Notes under the pieces: model-generated | Seen by the model: only the letters and a program-made list of their open reading frames with translations | Databases searched by the model: none | Told to the model about the DNA's origin: nothing | Program-made: the position numbers and the translations under genes | Part shown: one piece after another, positions 51,334 through 59,831 of the stretch | Layout: every line of letters starts with the position of its first letter | Position numbering within the stretch: the stretch's first letter is position 1 | Assembly (NCBI GenBank): GCA_002256005.1 | Contig: NKIQ01000007.1 | Span: forward strand, 1-64,000 | From: Alphaproteobacteria bacterium PA4 | GTDB taxonomy: Bacteria > Pseudomonadota > Alphaproteobacteria > Sphingomonadales > Sphingomonadaceae | Length of the DNA stretch: 64,000 bases | Direction: 5' to 3'

Positions 51334-51342
51334 GGGCGAAGG

Positions 51343-52299
51343 CTATCCGAGCTTGGCCGTCGCCGCCAGTGTCTTCAGCGTGCGATTGGGCGGGGAAACG
51401 GTGGCGATGCAGCCGCCGGGATAAAAGGCGCGAATGGCGGATTGCGGCGGCGCATCGGCCAGCGCCGTGGCCAGCGCCTCGGCGCTCCAGCCGCTGGCGG
51501 CTGTCACCACGCGCTCGACGCTCCACGGCGTGTAGAGCGCCACATCAGGGCCTTCGACGCCGAACACCCGGCCGGTGAAGCCGCACAGCGCCGACGCCAG
51601 ATAGACGACCAGTGGCGAGACATGCTCCGGTGCGTGGCGGTCGAAGCCGGCGCTGCGCGGCATCAGCTGGTCGACGCTGGGTGACGCCATGACCATGCGG
51701 GTGCGCGCCGCCGGGGCAATGGCGTTCACCCGCACGCCGAGGCTGGCGAGTTCCTGGGCGTGCACCTGCGTCAGCGCGGCGATGCCGGCCTTGGCCGCGC
51801 CATAGGGGCCGCCGTCGGGCATCGGGTGCATGCCGACCGGGGAGGTGGTGTTGACGATGGCACGCCCGGCCTCGGGCCTGCGCTCGGCCCACAGCCGGGC
51901 GGCATGGTGGCTGACCGCGGCAGTGCCCTTCAGATGCACGCCGATTTCCAGGTCGAAATCCTGTTCGGTCATGGTGATGACGCTCGACGGGCGGTTGATC
52001 CCGGCATTGTTGACGACGATGTCGAGCCCGCCGAACGTCCGCACCGCCTGTTCGACAATGCTGCCGGCGCCGTCCCAATCGGCGACGCTGGCGCGGTTGG
52101 CGACGGCCTGGCCGCCGCGTTCGCGAATTTCCTCGGCCACCGCATCGGCGGCATCGCCGGCGCCGGTGCCCAGCACGCTGCCACCCAGATCGTTGACAAC
52201 AACGCGCGCGCCCGCCGCCGCCAGCGCCAGCGCATGACAGCGGCCAAGGCCGTTGCCGCCGCCTGTCACAATCGCCACCTTGCCGTCCAGAAGCGGCAT
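51343..52299 (-). CDS. SDR dehydrogenase, HSD17B4/MFE-2-like
   Basis: 318-residue short-chain dehydrogenase. VAIVTGGGNGLGRCHA binds the nucleotide, VVVNDLGGSVLGTG resembles the (3R)-hydroxyacyl-CoA dehydrogenase part of multifunctional enzyme type 2, and YGAAKAG gives the catalytic Tyr and Lys. About 60 C-terminal residues beyond the SDR core form an extra segment. GGAGGG at 52305-52310 five bases upstream fixes ATG 52299; the earlier in-frame GTG overlaps that element. A hydroxyacyl-CoA or related substrate is likely by family. Confidence 0.87.
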   Translation of the reverse strand: MPLLDGKVAIVTGGGNGLGRCHALALAAAGARVVVNDLGGSVLGTGAGDAADAVAEEIRERGGQAVANRASVADWDGAGSIVEQAVRTFGGLDIVVNNAGINRPSSVITMTEQDFDLEIGVHLKGTAAVSHHAARLWAERRPEAGRAIVNTTSPVGMHPMPDGGPYGAAKAGIAALTQVHAQELASLGVRVNAIAPAARTRMVMASPSVDQLMPRSAGFDRHAPEHVSPLVVYLASALCGFTGRVFGVEGPDVALYTPWSVERVVTAASGWSAEALATALADAPPQSAIRAFYPGGCIATVSPPNRTLKTLAATAKLG

Positions 52300-52332
52300 C
52301 GCCACCCTCCATCACACCATTGGAGGGCAGGG

Positions 52333-53058
52333 GTGAACGCTTTCGATTTCCGCGGCAAGACCGTGCTTGTGACAGGGGGTAGCACCGGCATCGGCAATGC
52401 CAGCGCGCGCGGCTTCCTCGCTGCCGGCGCGCGCGTGATCGTCACCGGCACGCGCGCCAGCGCCGCCGATTATGCCGGCAGTGATGGCGATCTGGCCGGC
52501 CTGGAGTATCACCGGCTCGACCAGGGCGATGCCGCGGCGGTGGCGGCCTTCGATCCCGGCGTCGACCGGCTCGACGTGCTGGTCGTCGCCGGCGCCAAGG
52601 TCGCCTATCGCCGCGCCGAATTCGAGATCGAAACCTTCGCCGATGTGCTGGCGACCAACCTGACCGGGCCAATGCAGCTGGCGACGAAGTTCCGCGCCCG
52701 GCTGCAAGGCGGCAGCATTATCTTCATCGGCTCGGTCGCCAGCTTTCGCGGCACCATCGGCCAGCCGGCCTATTCGGCATCGAAGGGCGGCTTGCTGACG
52801 CTGACGAAAACGCTGGCGCAGGCCTTTGGCGGGGAGGGTATTCGTGTCAACCTCATCGCCCCCGGCCTTGTCCGCAGCAAGATGACGGCGGTGACCTGGA
52901 CGGTGCCGGAACGGCTCGCCGCCACCGAGGCGCAGGTGCCGCTGCGCCGCATCGGCGAGCCCGATGACATCGCTGGCGCCGTGCTGTTCCTGGCGTCACC
53001 CCTTGCCGGTTACATCACCGGCACATCCCTGATTATCGATGGAGGACTTTCGGCATGA
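52333..53058 (+). CDS. SDR family oxidoreductase (first of a pair)
   Basis: 241-residue classical SDR with TGGSTGIG near residue 13, the active-site region IGSVASFRG and Tyr-Lys in YSASKGG. Its C-terminus SLIIDGGLSA is typical of FabG-like enzymes. VLVVAGAK replaces the usual NNAG motif after strand 4, which is uncommon. The start is GTG 52333, with GGAGGG just upstream. It is divergent from the previous SDR over 33 bp and overlaps the next SDR by 4 bp. Confidence 0.88.
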   Translation: MNAFDFRGKTVLVTGGSTGIGNASARGFLAAGARVIVTGTRASAADYAGSDGDLAGLEYHRLDQGDAAAVAAFDPGVDRLDVLVVAGAKVAYRRAEFEIETFADVLATNLTGPMQLATKFRARLQGGSIIFIGSVASFRGTIGQPAYSASKGGLLTLTKTLAQAFGGEGIRVNLIAPGLVRSKMTAVTWTVPERLAATEAQVPLRRIGEPDDIAGAVLFLASPLAGYITGTSLIIDGGLSA

Positions 53059-53768
53059 GCTGGGCACAGGGCAAGAAAGTGCTGGTGACGGGCGGCAGCC
53101 AGGGCATCGGCCATGCCACGGCGGCGGCGTTCCAGGCGCTGGGCGCCGAGGTGACGGTGACGGGCACGCGCGCCAGCTTTGCCGATTATCCGGAGCCGCT
53201 GGATGGGGTGCGCTATCTCCAGTCGAACCTTGTCGAGCCGGCGGCGCGGGCGGAGCTTGCCGCGCATTTCCCGGCGCTCGACGTGCTGGTCAACAATGCC
53301 GGCGGCGGCAATCGCAACGAATTCGACCAGTTGAATTTCGAGGCGGTGCTCGACCTCAACGTCAACGCCGTCATGGATTTGAGCACCCGGCTGTTCCCGG
53401 CACTGAAGGCCGCGCGCGGCGCCATCGTCAATGTCGGCAGCCTTGCCTCCTTCCTCGCCATCAAGGAGGCGCCGGCGTACACGGCGTCCAAGGCCGCCGT
53501 GCTCGGCCTCACCCGCGCGCTCGGCGACAAATGGTCGGCCGATGGCGTGCGCGTCAACATGGTGGCACCGGGCTTCATTGCCACCCGCATGACCGACCCG
53601 ATGCGCCAGGATGCCGATTATGAAAAGCGCCTGCTGAAGGCCGTGCCGATGCGGCGCTGGGGCCAGCCCGAAGAAATCGCCGACGCCATCCTGTTCCTCG
53701 CGTCACCCGCGGCGAGCTATATCACCGGCCAGGCGCTGGCCATCGATGGCGGGTTGATGCTGCGTTGA
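53055..53768 (+). CDS. SDR family oxidoreductase (second of a pair)
   Basis: 237-residue classical SDR: TGGSQGIG at about 13-20, VLVNNAGGGN, VNVGSLASF and YTASKAA, ending with ALAIDGGLML. It is similar in length and motifs to the SDR just upstream, including the shared TVTGTRAS / VTGTRAS stretch, so the two probably arose by duplication. ATG 53055 overlaps the upstream stop codon. The substrate is unknown; being stacked with its paralogue suggests successive or opposite steps on one compound. Confidence 0.9.
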   Translation: MSWAQGKKVLVTGGSQGIGHATAAAFQALGAEVTVTGTRASFADYPEPLDGVRYLQSNLVEPAARAELAAHFPALDVLVNNAGGGNRNEFDQLNFEAVLDLNVNAVMDLSTRLFPALKAARGAIVNVGSLASFLAIKEAPAYTASKAAVLGLTRALGDKWSADGVRVNMVAPGFIATRMTDPMRQDADYEKRLLKAVPMRRWGQPEEIADAILFLASPAASYITGQALAIDGGLMLR

Positions 53769-53841
53769 GGGCAGCGGGCATTGACGAAGGGCAGGGGCTA
53801 TCGTCACTTGCAACGCGGACAGGCAGCGGGGATGAGACGGC

Positions 53842-55725
53842 ATGGCGGGCATCGGGCGGCGAATGACTCTGTCGCTGGCGGCGGCGCTTGTGCTGGCCAG
53901 CAGCGGCGAAGCGGCACCGCCAGCCGCGCCGGAGGTGGCCGAGGCCTCGATTCCGGCCTTGCAGGCGGCCATGGCCAATGGCGCGCTCTCGTCCCGACAA
54001 CTCGTCGCAGCCTATCTGGCGCGGATCGCCGCCTATGATCAGCGCGGGCCGCGGCTCAACAGCATCATCACGCTCAATCCCCGCGCTCTTGCCGAAGCCG
54101 ATGCGCTCGACCGGGAACGTGCCGCCACCGGCCCGCGCGGGCCGCTGCACGGCATTCCAGTGCTGGTGAAGGACAATTTCGACACCCTCGATATACCCAC
54201 CAGCGGCGGCACGCTCGCGCTGGCCACGCTGCGTCCCACGGCGGATGCGGAACAGGTCGCCCGGCTGCGGGCGGCGGGCGCCATCATCCTGGGCAAGACC
54301 GCAATGCACGAGCTGGCCGCCGGCACCATCACGATCAGCTCGCTCTCTGGTCAGACACGCAACCCTTATGACCCGATGCGGTCGCCGGGTGGTTCCAGCG
54401 GCGGCACCGGCGCGGCGGTTGCCGCCAGCTTTGCCGCCGTCGGCATGGGCAGCGACACATGCGGTTCCATCCGCGTGCCGTCCGCCTTCCAGAATCTGTT
54501 CGGCCTGCGCGCCACGCGCGGGCTAGGCAGCCGCTCCGGCATCATCCCGCTATCCGATACCCAGGATGTCGCCGGACCGCTGGCACGCAGTGTGGCGGAT
54601 CTGGCCATCGTGCTGGACGCAACGATGGGCGAAGACAAGACCGATGCGGTGACGCTGGGGGCAAATGCCCACAAACCGAAATCCTATCTGGATAGCCTGA
54701 CGTCGGACGCGCTGAAGGGCGCACGTATCGGGGTGGTGCGGGCCATGTTCGTCGCCAACCCGGAAGATACCGAAGCCAAGCCGGTTTATGACGCTGCCGT
54801 CGCACAGCTGAAAGCCGCAGGCGCCGAGGTGGTGGAGGTGGAACTGCCCGGCGGCCTGCCGGCACCGGCGGAGTTGAATGCCGGGCTGTACGAATTCGTG
54901 GCTGATCTGGCGCGCTACCTGGCCGCCCACCCCGGAGCACCGGTGGGCAGCCTGAAGGCGATCATCGATGCCGGGATGCACCATGACCAGCTGGACACCC
55001 GCTTTGCCGATAGTCTGGCAGCGCCGGATCGGACTTCGCCGGCCTATGCCGCGGTGCTGGCCCGGCAGGCCGCCACCCGCGCCAATGTTGAGGCATTGCT
55101 GGCCGGCAGTCGGCTGGATGCGCTGCTTTATCCCACCGCCTTGGGTCGGCCGCCGGTGATCGGCGCCGAAAACATCGCCAACAACTGCCGGCTTTCCGCC
55201 AGCACCGGCCTGCCGGCCATCGCCATTCCCGCCGGCTTCACCCCGCGCGGCCTGCCGGTGGGGATCGAGTTGCTGGGCGCCGCCTTCAGCGAACCGCGGC
55301 TGATCGCGCTTGCCCATGGCTGGGAACTGCAGGCCAAACCGCGCCGGGCGCCGTTCAGCACACCGCCGCTGGTGAACGGCAGGTCTCCAGGCATGCAGCG
55401 CGGCACGACACGCATCAACGCCGGCGCGGCGGTGGCGACACTGTCATATCGCTATGACCCTTTGAATGCCCGACTGCAGGTCGCGGCCACAACCATCGGC
55501 ACCGGCAGCGCCGCTCCCTTCGCCCTGGCCCTGCACCGTAGCCCGGATGGCAAGCCCGGCCCGGTGCTGGCGCAATTGCTGGGCCCCGGCGCGAAGAGCG
55601 GCGAGGCCGACCTCAGGCTGGATGCCCGCGCCCGCGCCGATCTCGCAGCCGGGCGGCTTTATGCAACCCTGCACAGTGCCGATCAGCCACTCGGGGCGGA
55701 GCACGCCGTGCTGGTGGTGAAGTAG
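53842..55725 (+). CDS. Exported amidase with C-terminal CHRD-like domain
   Basis: 627-residue amidase-signature enzyme. An N-terminal signal (LSLAAALVLASSGEA) directs it out of the cytoplasm. The Ser-cisSer-Lys triad is visible as Lys110 (PVLVKDNFD), Ser185/186 (SPGGSSGGTG) and Ser209 (DTCGSIRVPS, where DTGGSIR is usual). The amidase part ends near 515. Residues 525-627 form a beta-rich module with LALHRSPDGKPGPVLAQLLG and LAAGRLYATLHSA, resembling a CHRD domain. The start ATG 53842 is weakly supported; Met8 would shorten the signal. Confidence 0.88.
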   Translation: MAGIGRRMTLSLAAALVLASSGEAAPPAAPEVAEASIPALQAAMANGALSSRQLVAAYLARIAAYDQRGPRLNSIITLNPRALAEADALDRERAATGPRGPLHGIPVLVKDNFDTLDIPTSGGTLALATLRPTADAEQVARLRAAGAIILGKTAMHELAAGTITISSLSGQTRNPYDPMRSPGGSSGGTGAAVAASFAAVGMGSDTCGSIRVPSAFQNLFGLRATRGLGSRSGIIPLSDTQDVAGPLARSVADLAIVLDATMGEDKTDAVTLGANAHKPKSYLDSLTSDALKGARIGVVRAMFVANPEDTEAKPVYDAAVAQLKAAGAEVVEVELPGGLPAPAELNAGLYEFVADLARYLAAHPGAPVGSLKAIIDAGMHHDQLDTRFADSLAAPDRTSPAYAAVLARQAATRANVEALLAGSRLDALLYPTALGRPPVIGAENIANNCRLSASTGLPAIAIPAGFTPRGLPVGIELLGAAFSEPRLIALAHGWELQAKPRRAPFSTPPLVNGRSPGMQRGTTRINAGAAVATLSYRYDPLNARLQVAATTIGTGSAAPFALALHRSPDGKPGPVLAQLLGPGAKSGEADLRLDARARADLAAGRLYATLHSADQPLGAEHAVLVVK

Positions 55726-55851
55726 ACATGATAGCGGACCCTCCATAAGCCGGCATCAGGATAGCGGGGCTCGGTTGCGCATGACCGGCGAAAAACCGAA
55801 CCCTGCCAACCCGTTGCGGGCCGACGAAGGTATTGGGGGATTCCGGCCCGG

Positions 55852-56694
55852 TTACTGACCCCGCCGGCTCATGAAGGCCAGGCGTTCGAACAGCATCACA
55901 TCGGCTTCGTTCTTCAGCAGGGCGCCGTGCAGCGGCGGGATCAGGCTCTTGGTGTCGCGGTTGCGCAGCACTTCGATCGGCAGGTCCTCGTGCATCAGCA
56001 GCTTCAGCCAGTCGAGCAGCTCGCTGGTCGAGGGCTTCTTCTTCATGCCCGGCACGTCGCGGATGTCGAAGAAGATGTTGAGCGCTTCGGCGACCAGCGT
56101 CTTCTGGATGTCGGGGTAATGGACGCGGACGATCGATTCCATCGTCTCGCGATCGGGGAATTTGATATAGTGGAAGAAGCAGCGGCGCAGGAAGGCGTCG
56201 GGCAGTTCCTTTTCATTGTTCGACGTGATGATGACGATGGGGCGGGCCGCGGCCTTCACGCGCTCGCCGGTTTCGTAGACGTCGAACTCCATGCGATCGA
56301 GCTCGGTGAGCAGATCGTTCGGAAACTCGATATCGGCCTTGTCGATCTCGTCGATCAGCAGCACCGGCAGCTGGGGCGACGTGAACGCCTCCCACATCTT
56401 GCCCTTGCGGATATAGTTGGCGATGTCATGGACGCGGGCGTCGCCGAGCTGGGAATCGCGCAGCCGGCTGACGGCGTCATATTCATAAAGGCCCTGCTGT
56501 GCCTTGGTCGTCGACTTGACGTTCCATTCGATGAGCGGCGCGTCAAAGGCATTGGCGATCTGCTGGGCCAGCACCGTCTTGCCGGTGCCGGGCTCGCCCT
56601 TCACCAGCAGCGGCCGGCGCAGCGTAACGGCGGCATTGACCGCCACCTTCAGATCATCGGTGGCGACATAGCCGGACGTGCCTTGAAATCGCAT
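55852..56694 (-). CDS. MoxR family AAA+ ATPase
   Basis: 280-residue AAA+ ATPase. Walker A GEPGTGKT is at 33-40, Walker B LLIDEIDKAD near 112-121 and sensor-1 IITSNNEKELPDAFLRRCFF beyond. MoxR ATPases act as chaperones with a vWA partner to mature or load metal enzymes. The probable partner is the CoxE-like gene 4.5 kb downstream on the same strand. GGAAAGCAAGCAGC precedes ATG 56694. It is divergent from the helical-repeat gene across 129 bp. Confidence 0.94.
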   Translation of the reverse strand: MRFQGTSGYVATDDLKVAVNAAVTLRRPLLVKGEPGTGKTVLAQQIANAFDAPLIEWNVKSTTKAQQGLYEYDAVSRLRDSQLGDARVHDIANYIRKGKMWEAFTSPQLPVLLIDEIDKADIEFPNDLLTELDRMEFDVYETGERVKAAARPIVIITSNNEKELPDAFLRRCFFHYIKFPDRETMESIVRVHYPDIQKTLVAEALNIFFDIRDVPGMKKKPSTSELLDWLKLLMHEDLPIEVLRNRDTKSLIPPLHGALLKNEADVMLFERLAFMSRRGQ

Positions 56695-56823
56695 GCTGCT
56701 TGCTTTCCTGTTTGCGCTTAACGCGACGCTAAAGCGACGCTAGTGGCGAGGCAATGCTGCGATTGCATAGGGGCAGCCTCTCTGTCTAAACAGGGTGTAA
56801 ACAGACGTGGGGCAGAGACTTTC

Positions 56824-58362
56824 ATGAACAGGACGATGATCCGGCTGGCGCTGACGGCGGCGCTGCTGGCCAGCACGACGCCGGTGCTGGCGGCGCCGAG
56901 TGCCTTGCTGCGCTGCGATGGCTTCGGCCGTCGTGTCTCCACCGGCGAATCGGTGGCGCGCGGGCTGGTCATCCTCGGCACGCTCGGCCTGTTCGGATCG
57001 GCCGAGGCCGACAACCCTGCCGCCCGTGAAACCGGCGACAAGGGCATCCAGGCCTGCACCGATGCGATGGCCGACCAGCGCGTCACCGGCAACCCCATCC
57101 GCCGCGCCGAAGTGTTCCTGGCGCGCGGCTTCCGCCACTATGAAATGGGCCATTTCGCCGCTGCCGAGGAGGACGCCAAGACGGCACAGACCATGGTGGT
57201 GCCCGACCCGGCCAAGCCGGCCTTTGACCGCACCGTCGGCGTGTCGGCGCTGCTGCTGCAGGCGCTGATCCGCACCGCCGAGAACAAGCCGGAGGAAGCC
57301 GAGACGCTGGCCCTGGCGGCGGCGGCGCGGCGGCCCTGGGGCAATTTCACCATCGAGCAGGCGTTGACCGTGCTGATGCTGTCGCCGACGATTTCGCCGG
57401 GGGAAGCCAAGCTGCTCGATCGGCATTTCCAGCTGTGGCCGGGCAGCATGCGCGCCCAGGCGCGGGAAGCCGCCGGTGACTGGGCCGGCGCCGCCAGCGA
57501 CTATGCCGCCGTCATCAAGGCGCGTGTCGAGGGTGACGAGGTGCTGGAAGCGCGCCGCGCCGCCGTGCTGGCGCTGGCCGGTGACACGGCTGGGGCCGAG
57601 GCCGCGGTCAAGGCGGTGCGCCAGCGCATCGATGAACTGGCGACCAAGGCCAGCGGCACCGACAATGCCGCGCAGGTCGCCGGGCAGAAGGTGGCGCGCG
57701 CCGACGAGATGGTGCAGCTGGCCCGCGCCCAGCTGGCGCTGCTCGCCGGCCGCACCGATGATGCGAAGGCGGTGCTGGCGGGCCGCGAGCGCTGGCTGGC
57801 GCCGGCGCCGATCGTCGCCCGCGTCATCGCCAATGCCCAGGCCAAGCTCGGCAACTCCGGCATCGGCAGCCTGTCGCTCGACCCCGCCAAGGTGCTGGCC
57901 GATGCGCGCGCCGTGAAGCTCAACGATCTGTCCGGCAAGAAGATCGTCGGCCTGATGATGATTGCCTGGCCGCGCTATGAGGATATCGACAAGGCCAATG
58001 ACTTCGGCAAGGACATCGCCCTGCCGGTGCCGCAGGTGAAGCAGGAAACCGCCCGCGATGGCGCCACGCTCAAGATCGGCCTGCAGCGCGAAGGCGCAAC
58101 CGATACCGGCAACGAGGCCATGCTGGTGCTGGCCGCCAATGTCGCCGCCACGCGCGGTGCCGCCGAATATGCCATCGTCCAGCGCAATTCGTCGCTGCGC
58201 CTGCCGCGCGAGGGGCTGAGCGATGCCTTCCAGACCTGGCAGATCGTCTTCCCCACCGACGCATTGTGGGAAAGCCAGAAGGGCCGCAGCATCAGCATCG
58301 CGGCGGTGCAGGCGGAGCTGGCGCCGCAGTTCCCGGCGCCGCCGCCGGTCGCCAAGCGGTAG
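56824..58362 (+). CDS. Secreted helical-repeat (TPR-like) protein
   Basis: 512-residue exported protein. A signal peptide (LALTAALLASTTPVLA, cleavage near residue 24) is followed by a Cys-containing CDGFGRRVSTGES stretch and a long Ala-rich helical region (about 70-330) that reads as degenerate TPR pairs, for example RAEVFLARGFRHYEMGHFAAAEEDA. The last 130 residues are mixed and may form a separate beta domain. The function is not recognised. Its stop lies only 5 bp from the convergent stop of the 224-aa gene. Confidence 0.8.
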   Translation: MNRTMIRLALTAALLASTTPVLAAPSALLRCDGFGRRVSTGESVARGLVILGTLGLFGSAEADNPAARETGDKGIQACTDAMADQRVTGNPIRRAEVFLARGFRHYEMGHFAAAEEDAKTAQTMVVPDPAKPAFDRTVGVSALLLQALIRTAENKPEEAETLALAAAARRPWGNFTIEQALTVLMLSPTISPGEAKLLDRHFQLWPGSMRAQAREAAGDWAGAASDYAAVIKARVEGDEVLEARRAAVLALAGDTAGAEAAVKAVRQRIDELATKASGTDNAAQVAGQKVARADEMVQLARAQLALLAGRTDDAKAVLAGRERWLAPAPIVARVIANAQAKLGNSGIGSLSLDPAKVLADARAVKLNDLSGKKIVGLMMIAWPRYEDIDKANDFGKDIALPVPQVKQETARDGATLKIGLQREGATDTGNEAMLVLAANVAATRGAAEYAIVQRNSSLRLPREGLSDAFQTWQIVFPTDALWESQKGRSISIAAVQAELAPQFPAPPPVAKR

Positions 58363-58367
58363 CCGGG

Positions 58368-59042
58368 TCAGCGATAGCTGAAACTGACCTGGCTCTTTTC
58401 GCCGCCGGGGAAGCCGAACATGGTGCCGGCGGAGGTGGCCGACTGGCTGGCGAGGCGCGGCACGCCCTTGTCATCCAGTTTATAATCAAGCACTTGTTCG
58501 AAACTATTCACACGGATTAACAGGTTCATCTTGAAGCTTTCGCGCTGCATGAAGCGGACGCGCTCCACCCAGCATTTGCCGGCGCGGGAGACGATGGTGA
58601 TCTCGCCCTTCAGATGATCGGAGATGTCGCCGCTGTCGGTGCGCACCGTGCCCGGCGGCAGCTGCGCGAGGCTGAGCACGGTGCGGCCCTGGGCATCGGT
58701 CATCGTCTCGCCGGGTACCGCGAGCAGGCCGGCGATGCGATGATAGCCGGGTACCGGGTTGGCGGCGGCCTGTCTGGCGGCGCGTTCGCGCATCGCCTCG
58801 GTCGGCCGCTTGCCATTCTGGCTGATCAGCGTCCAGCGCTTGCCGTCCCAGCGTTCGACGAGCGCGGTCGTGGTCGTCGAACCGCCGCCGGTGCGCACCG
58901 AGCGGGTGGTGCGATCGAAGCTGAGCGTTTCGGGCCCCATGGCGCGGGCATCCGCCAGGATGCGGTCGCGCTGGGCATCGGGCAGGGGCGCCGCGGCCAC
59001 CAGCAACAGCGACGCAAACGCAGCGCACACGAAATGTCTCAT
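58368..59042 (-). CDS. 224-aa secreted protein, paralogue 1
   Basis: 224-residue protein with an N-terminal signal (FASLLLVAAAPLPDAQ). It aligns along its length with the neighbouring 224-aa protein: RDRILADARAMGPE, the ALVERWDGKRWTLIS core, NPVPGYHRIA, TDAQGRTVLS and NSFEQVLDYK all have counterparts there. A single Cys lies in RAGKCWVERVRF. No known family is recognised. It probably folds as a beta-rich periplasmic domain. The ATG at 59042 opens the signal peptide; the next gene upstream ends 68 bp before it. Confidence 0.75.
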   Translation of the reverse strand: MRHFVCAAFASLLLVAAAPLPDAQRDRILADARAMGPETLSFDRTTRSVRTGGGSTTTTALVERWDGKRWTLISQNGKRPTEAMRERAARQAAANPVPGYHRIAGLLAVPGETMTDAQGRTVLSLAQLPPGTVRTDSGDISDHLKGEITIVSRAGKCWVERVRFMQRESFKMNLLIRVNSFEQVLDYKLDDKGVPRLASQSATSAGTMFGFPGGEKSQVSFSYR

Positions 59043-59110
59043 GGCGCTGCGACCTAGCCGCTGCGGCGCCGGGTGACAAGTTACAGCTTGGCGACAGCCG
59101 GGACCGGTGC

Positions 59111-59785
59111 TCAACGCAGTGGCGTGTAGGTGGATTCGCTGCGGGTGCTGCCGGCGCTGCCCATCTGGCTGCCCGACATCGCCTGGGTCTGATGCACCAG
59201 CGTCGGCTTGCCGTTGATCATGCGATAGTCGTTGACCACTTCGAAACTGTCGAGCTTGGCAATGAACAGGAAACTCAGCGGCTTGGGCAGCATTATGCGC
59301 AGGCGGCTGACAAAGGGCTGCGGGCCGCTGCTGTCGACCAGCGCTTCGGCGACCAGATTGGCGGAAATGTCCTTGCCGATGTTGATGCTGCCCTTGGGCA
59401 GGCCGGTGACCCGATAGACGATGCGGCCCTGGGCATCGCTGCCGCGCACGGCACCGGCCTTCAGATAATCGGCGATGCGGTGATAGCCCGGCACCGGCTT
59501 GCCGGCGGTGGCCTTTTTATACTGGGCGGTCGCCTCGGCGCTCGGCGGCTTGCCGTCGCTGCTGACCCGCACCAGCTGCTGCCCGTCCCAGCGATCGACC
59601 TGCACATGGGTTTCGCTGGCGCCGCCATCGGCATCCTTGCCGGTCTGTTTCTGGGTGCGTTCCCAGGCGGTGGACGCCGGCGGCACGGCGCGGGCGCCGG
59701 CAAGGATCTGCTGCAACAGCGGATCCGGGGCAGGGGCCGCCGCCGTGGCGAGGACAAGGGCGAACAAGGCAAGGACAGCGCGCAT
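59111..59785 (-). CDS. 224-aa secreted protein, paralogue 2
   Basis: 224-residue exported protein (signal core VLALFALVLATAAAPAP) paralogous to the gene just downstream, with identical length. Shared blocks include LLQQILAGARAV, VQVDRWDGQQLVRVS, KPVPGYHRIADYL, GSDAQGRIVYR and DSFEVVNDYR. There is no Cys in the mature part. The function is unknown. ATG 59785 has no clear Shine-Dalgarno, but a 20-bp palindrome stands 26 bp upstream, so it may be regulated independently of the gene before it. Confidence 0.75.
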   Translation of the reverse strand: MRAVLALFALVLATAAAPAPDPLLQQILAGARAVPPASTAWERTQKQTGKDADGGASETHVQVDRWDGQQLVRVSSDGKPPSAEATAQYKKATAGKPVPGYHRIADYLKAGAVRGSDAQGRIVYRVTGLPKGSINIGKDISANLVAEALVDSSGPQPFVSRLRIMLPKPLSFLFIAKLDSFEVVNDYRMINGKPTLVHQTQAMSGSQMGSAGSTRSESTYTPLR

Positions 59786-59810
59786 GCCGCTGCTGTTAGA
59801 GGCGACTTCG

Positions 59811-59830
59811 TGTATTGTAAAGACAATACA
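59811..59830. promoter_or_regulatory. Perfect palindrome TGTATTGT-N4-ACAATACA, putative operator
   Basis: Arms at 59811-59818 and 59823-59830 are perfect, with an AAAG spacer, in the 46-bp gap after the TPR gene and 26 bp before the ATG of paralogue 2. The AT-rich, even-spaced form looks like a dimeric repressor site more than a terminator, because its stem is short and weak. Confidence 0.5.
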
Positions 59831-59831
59831 G

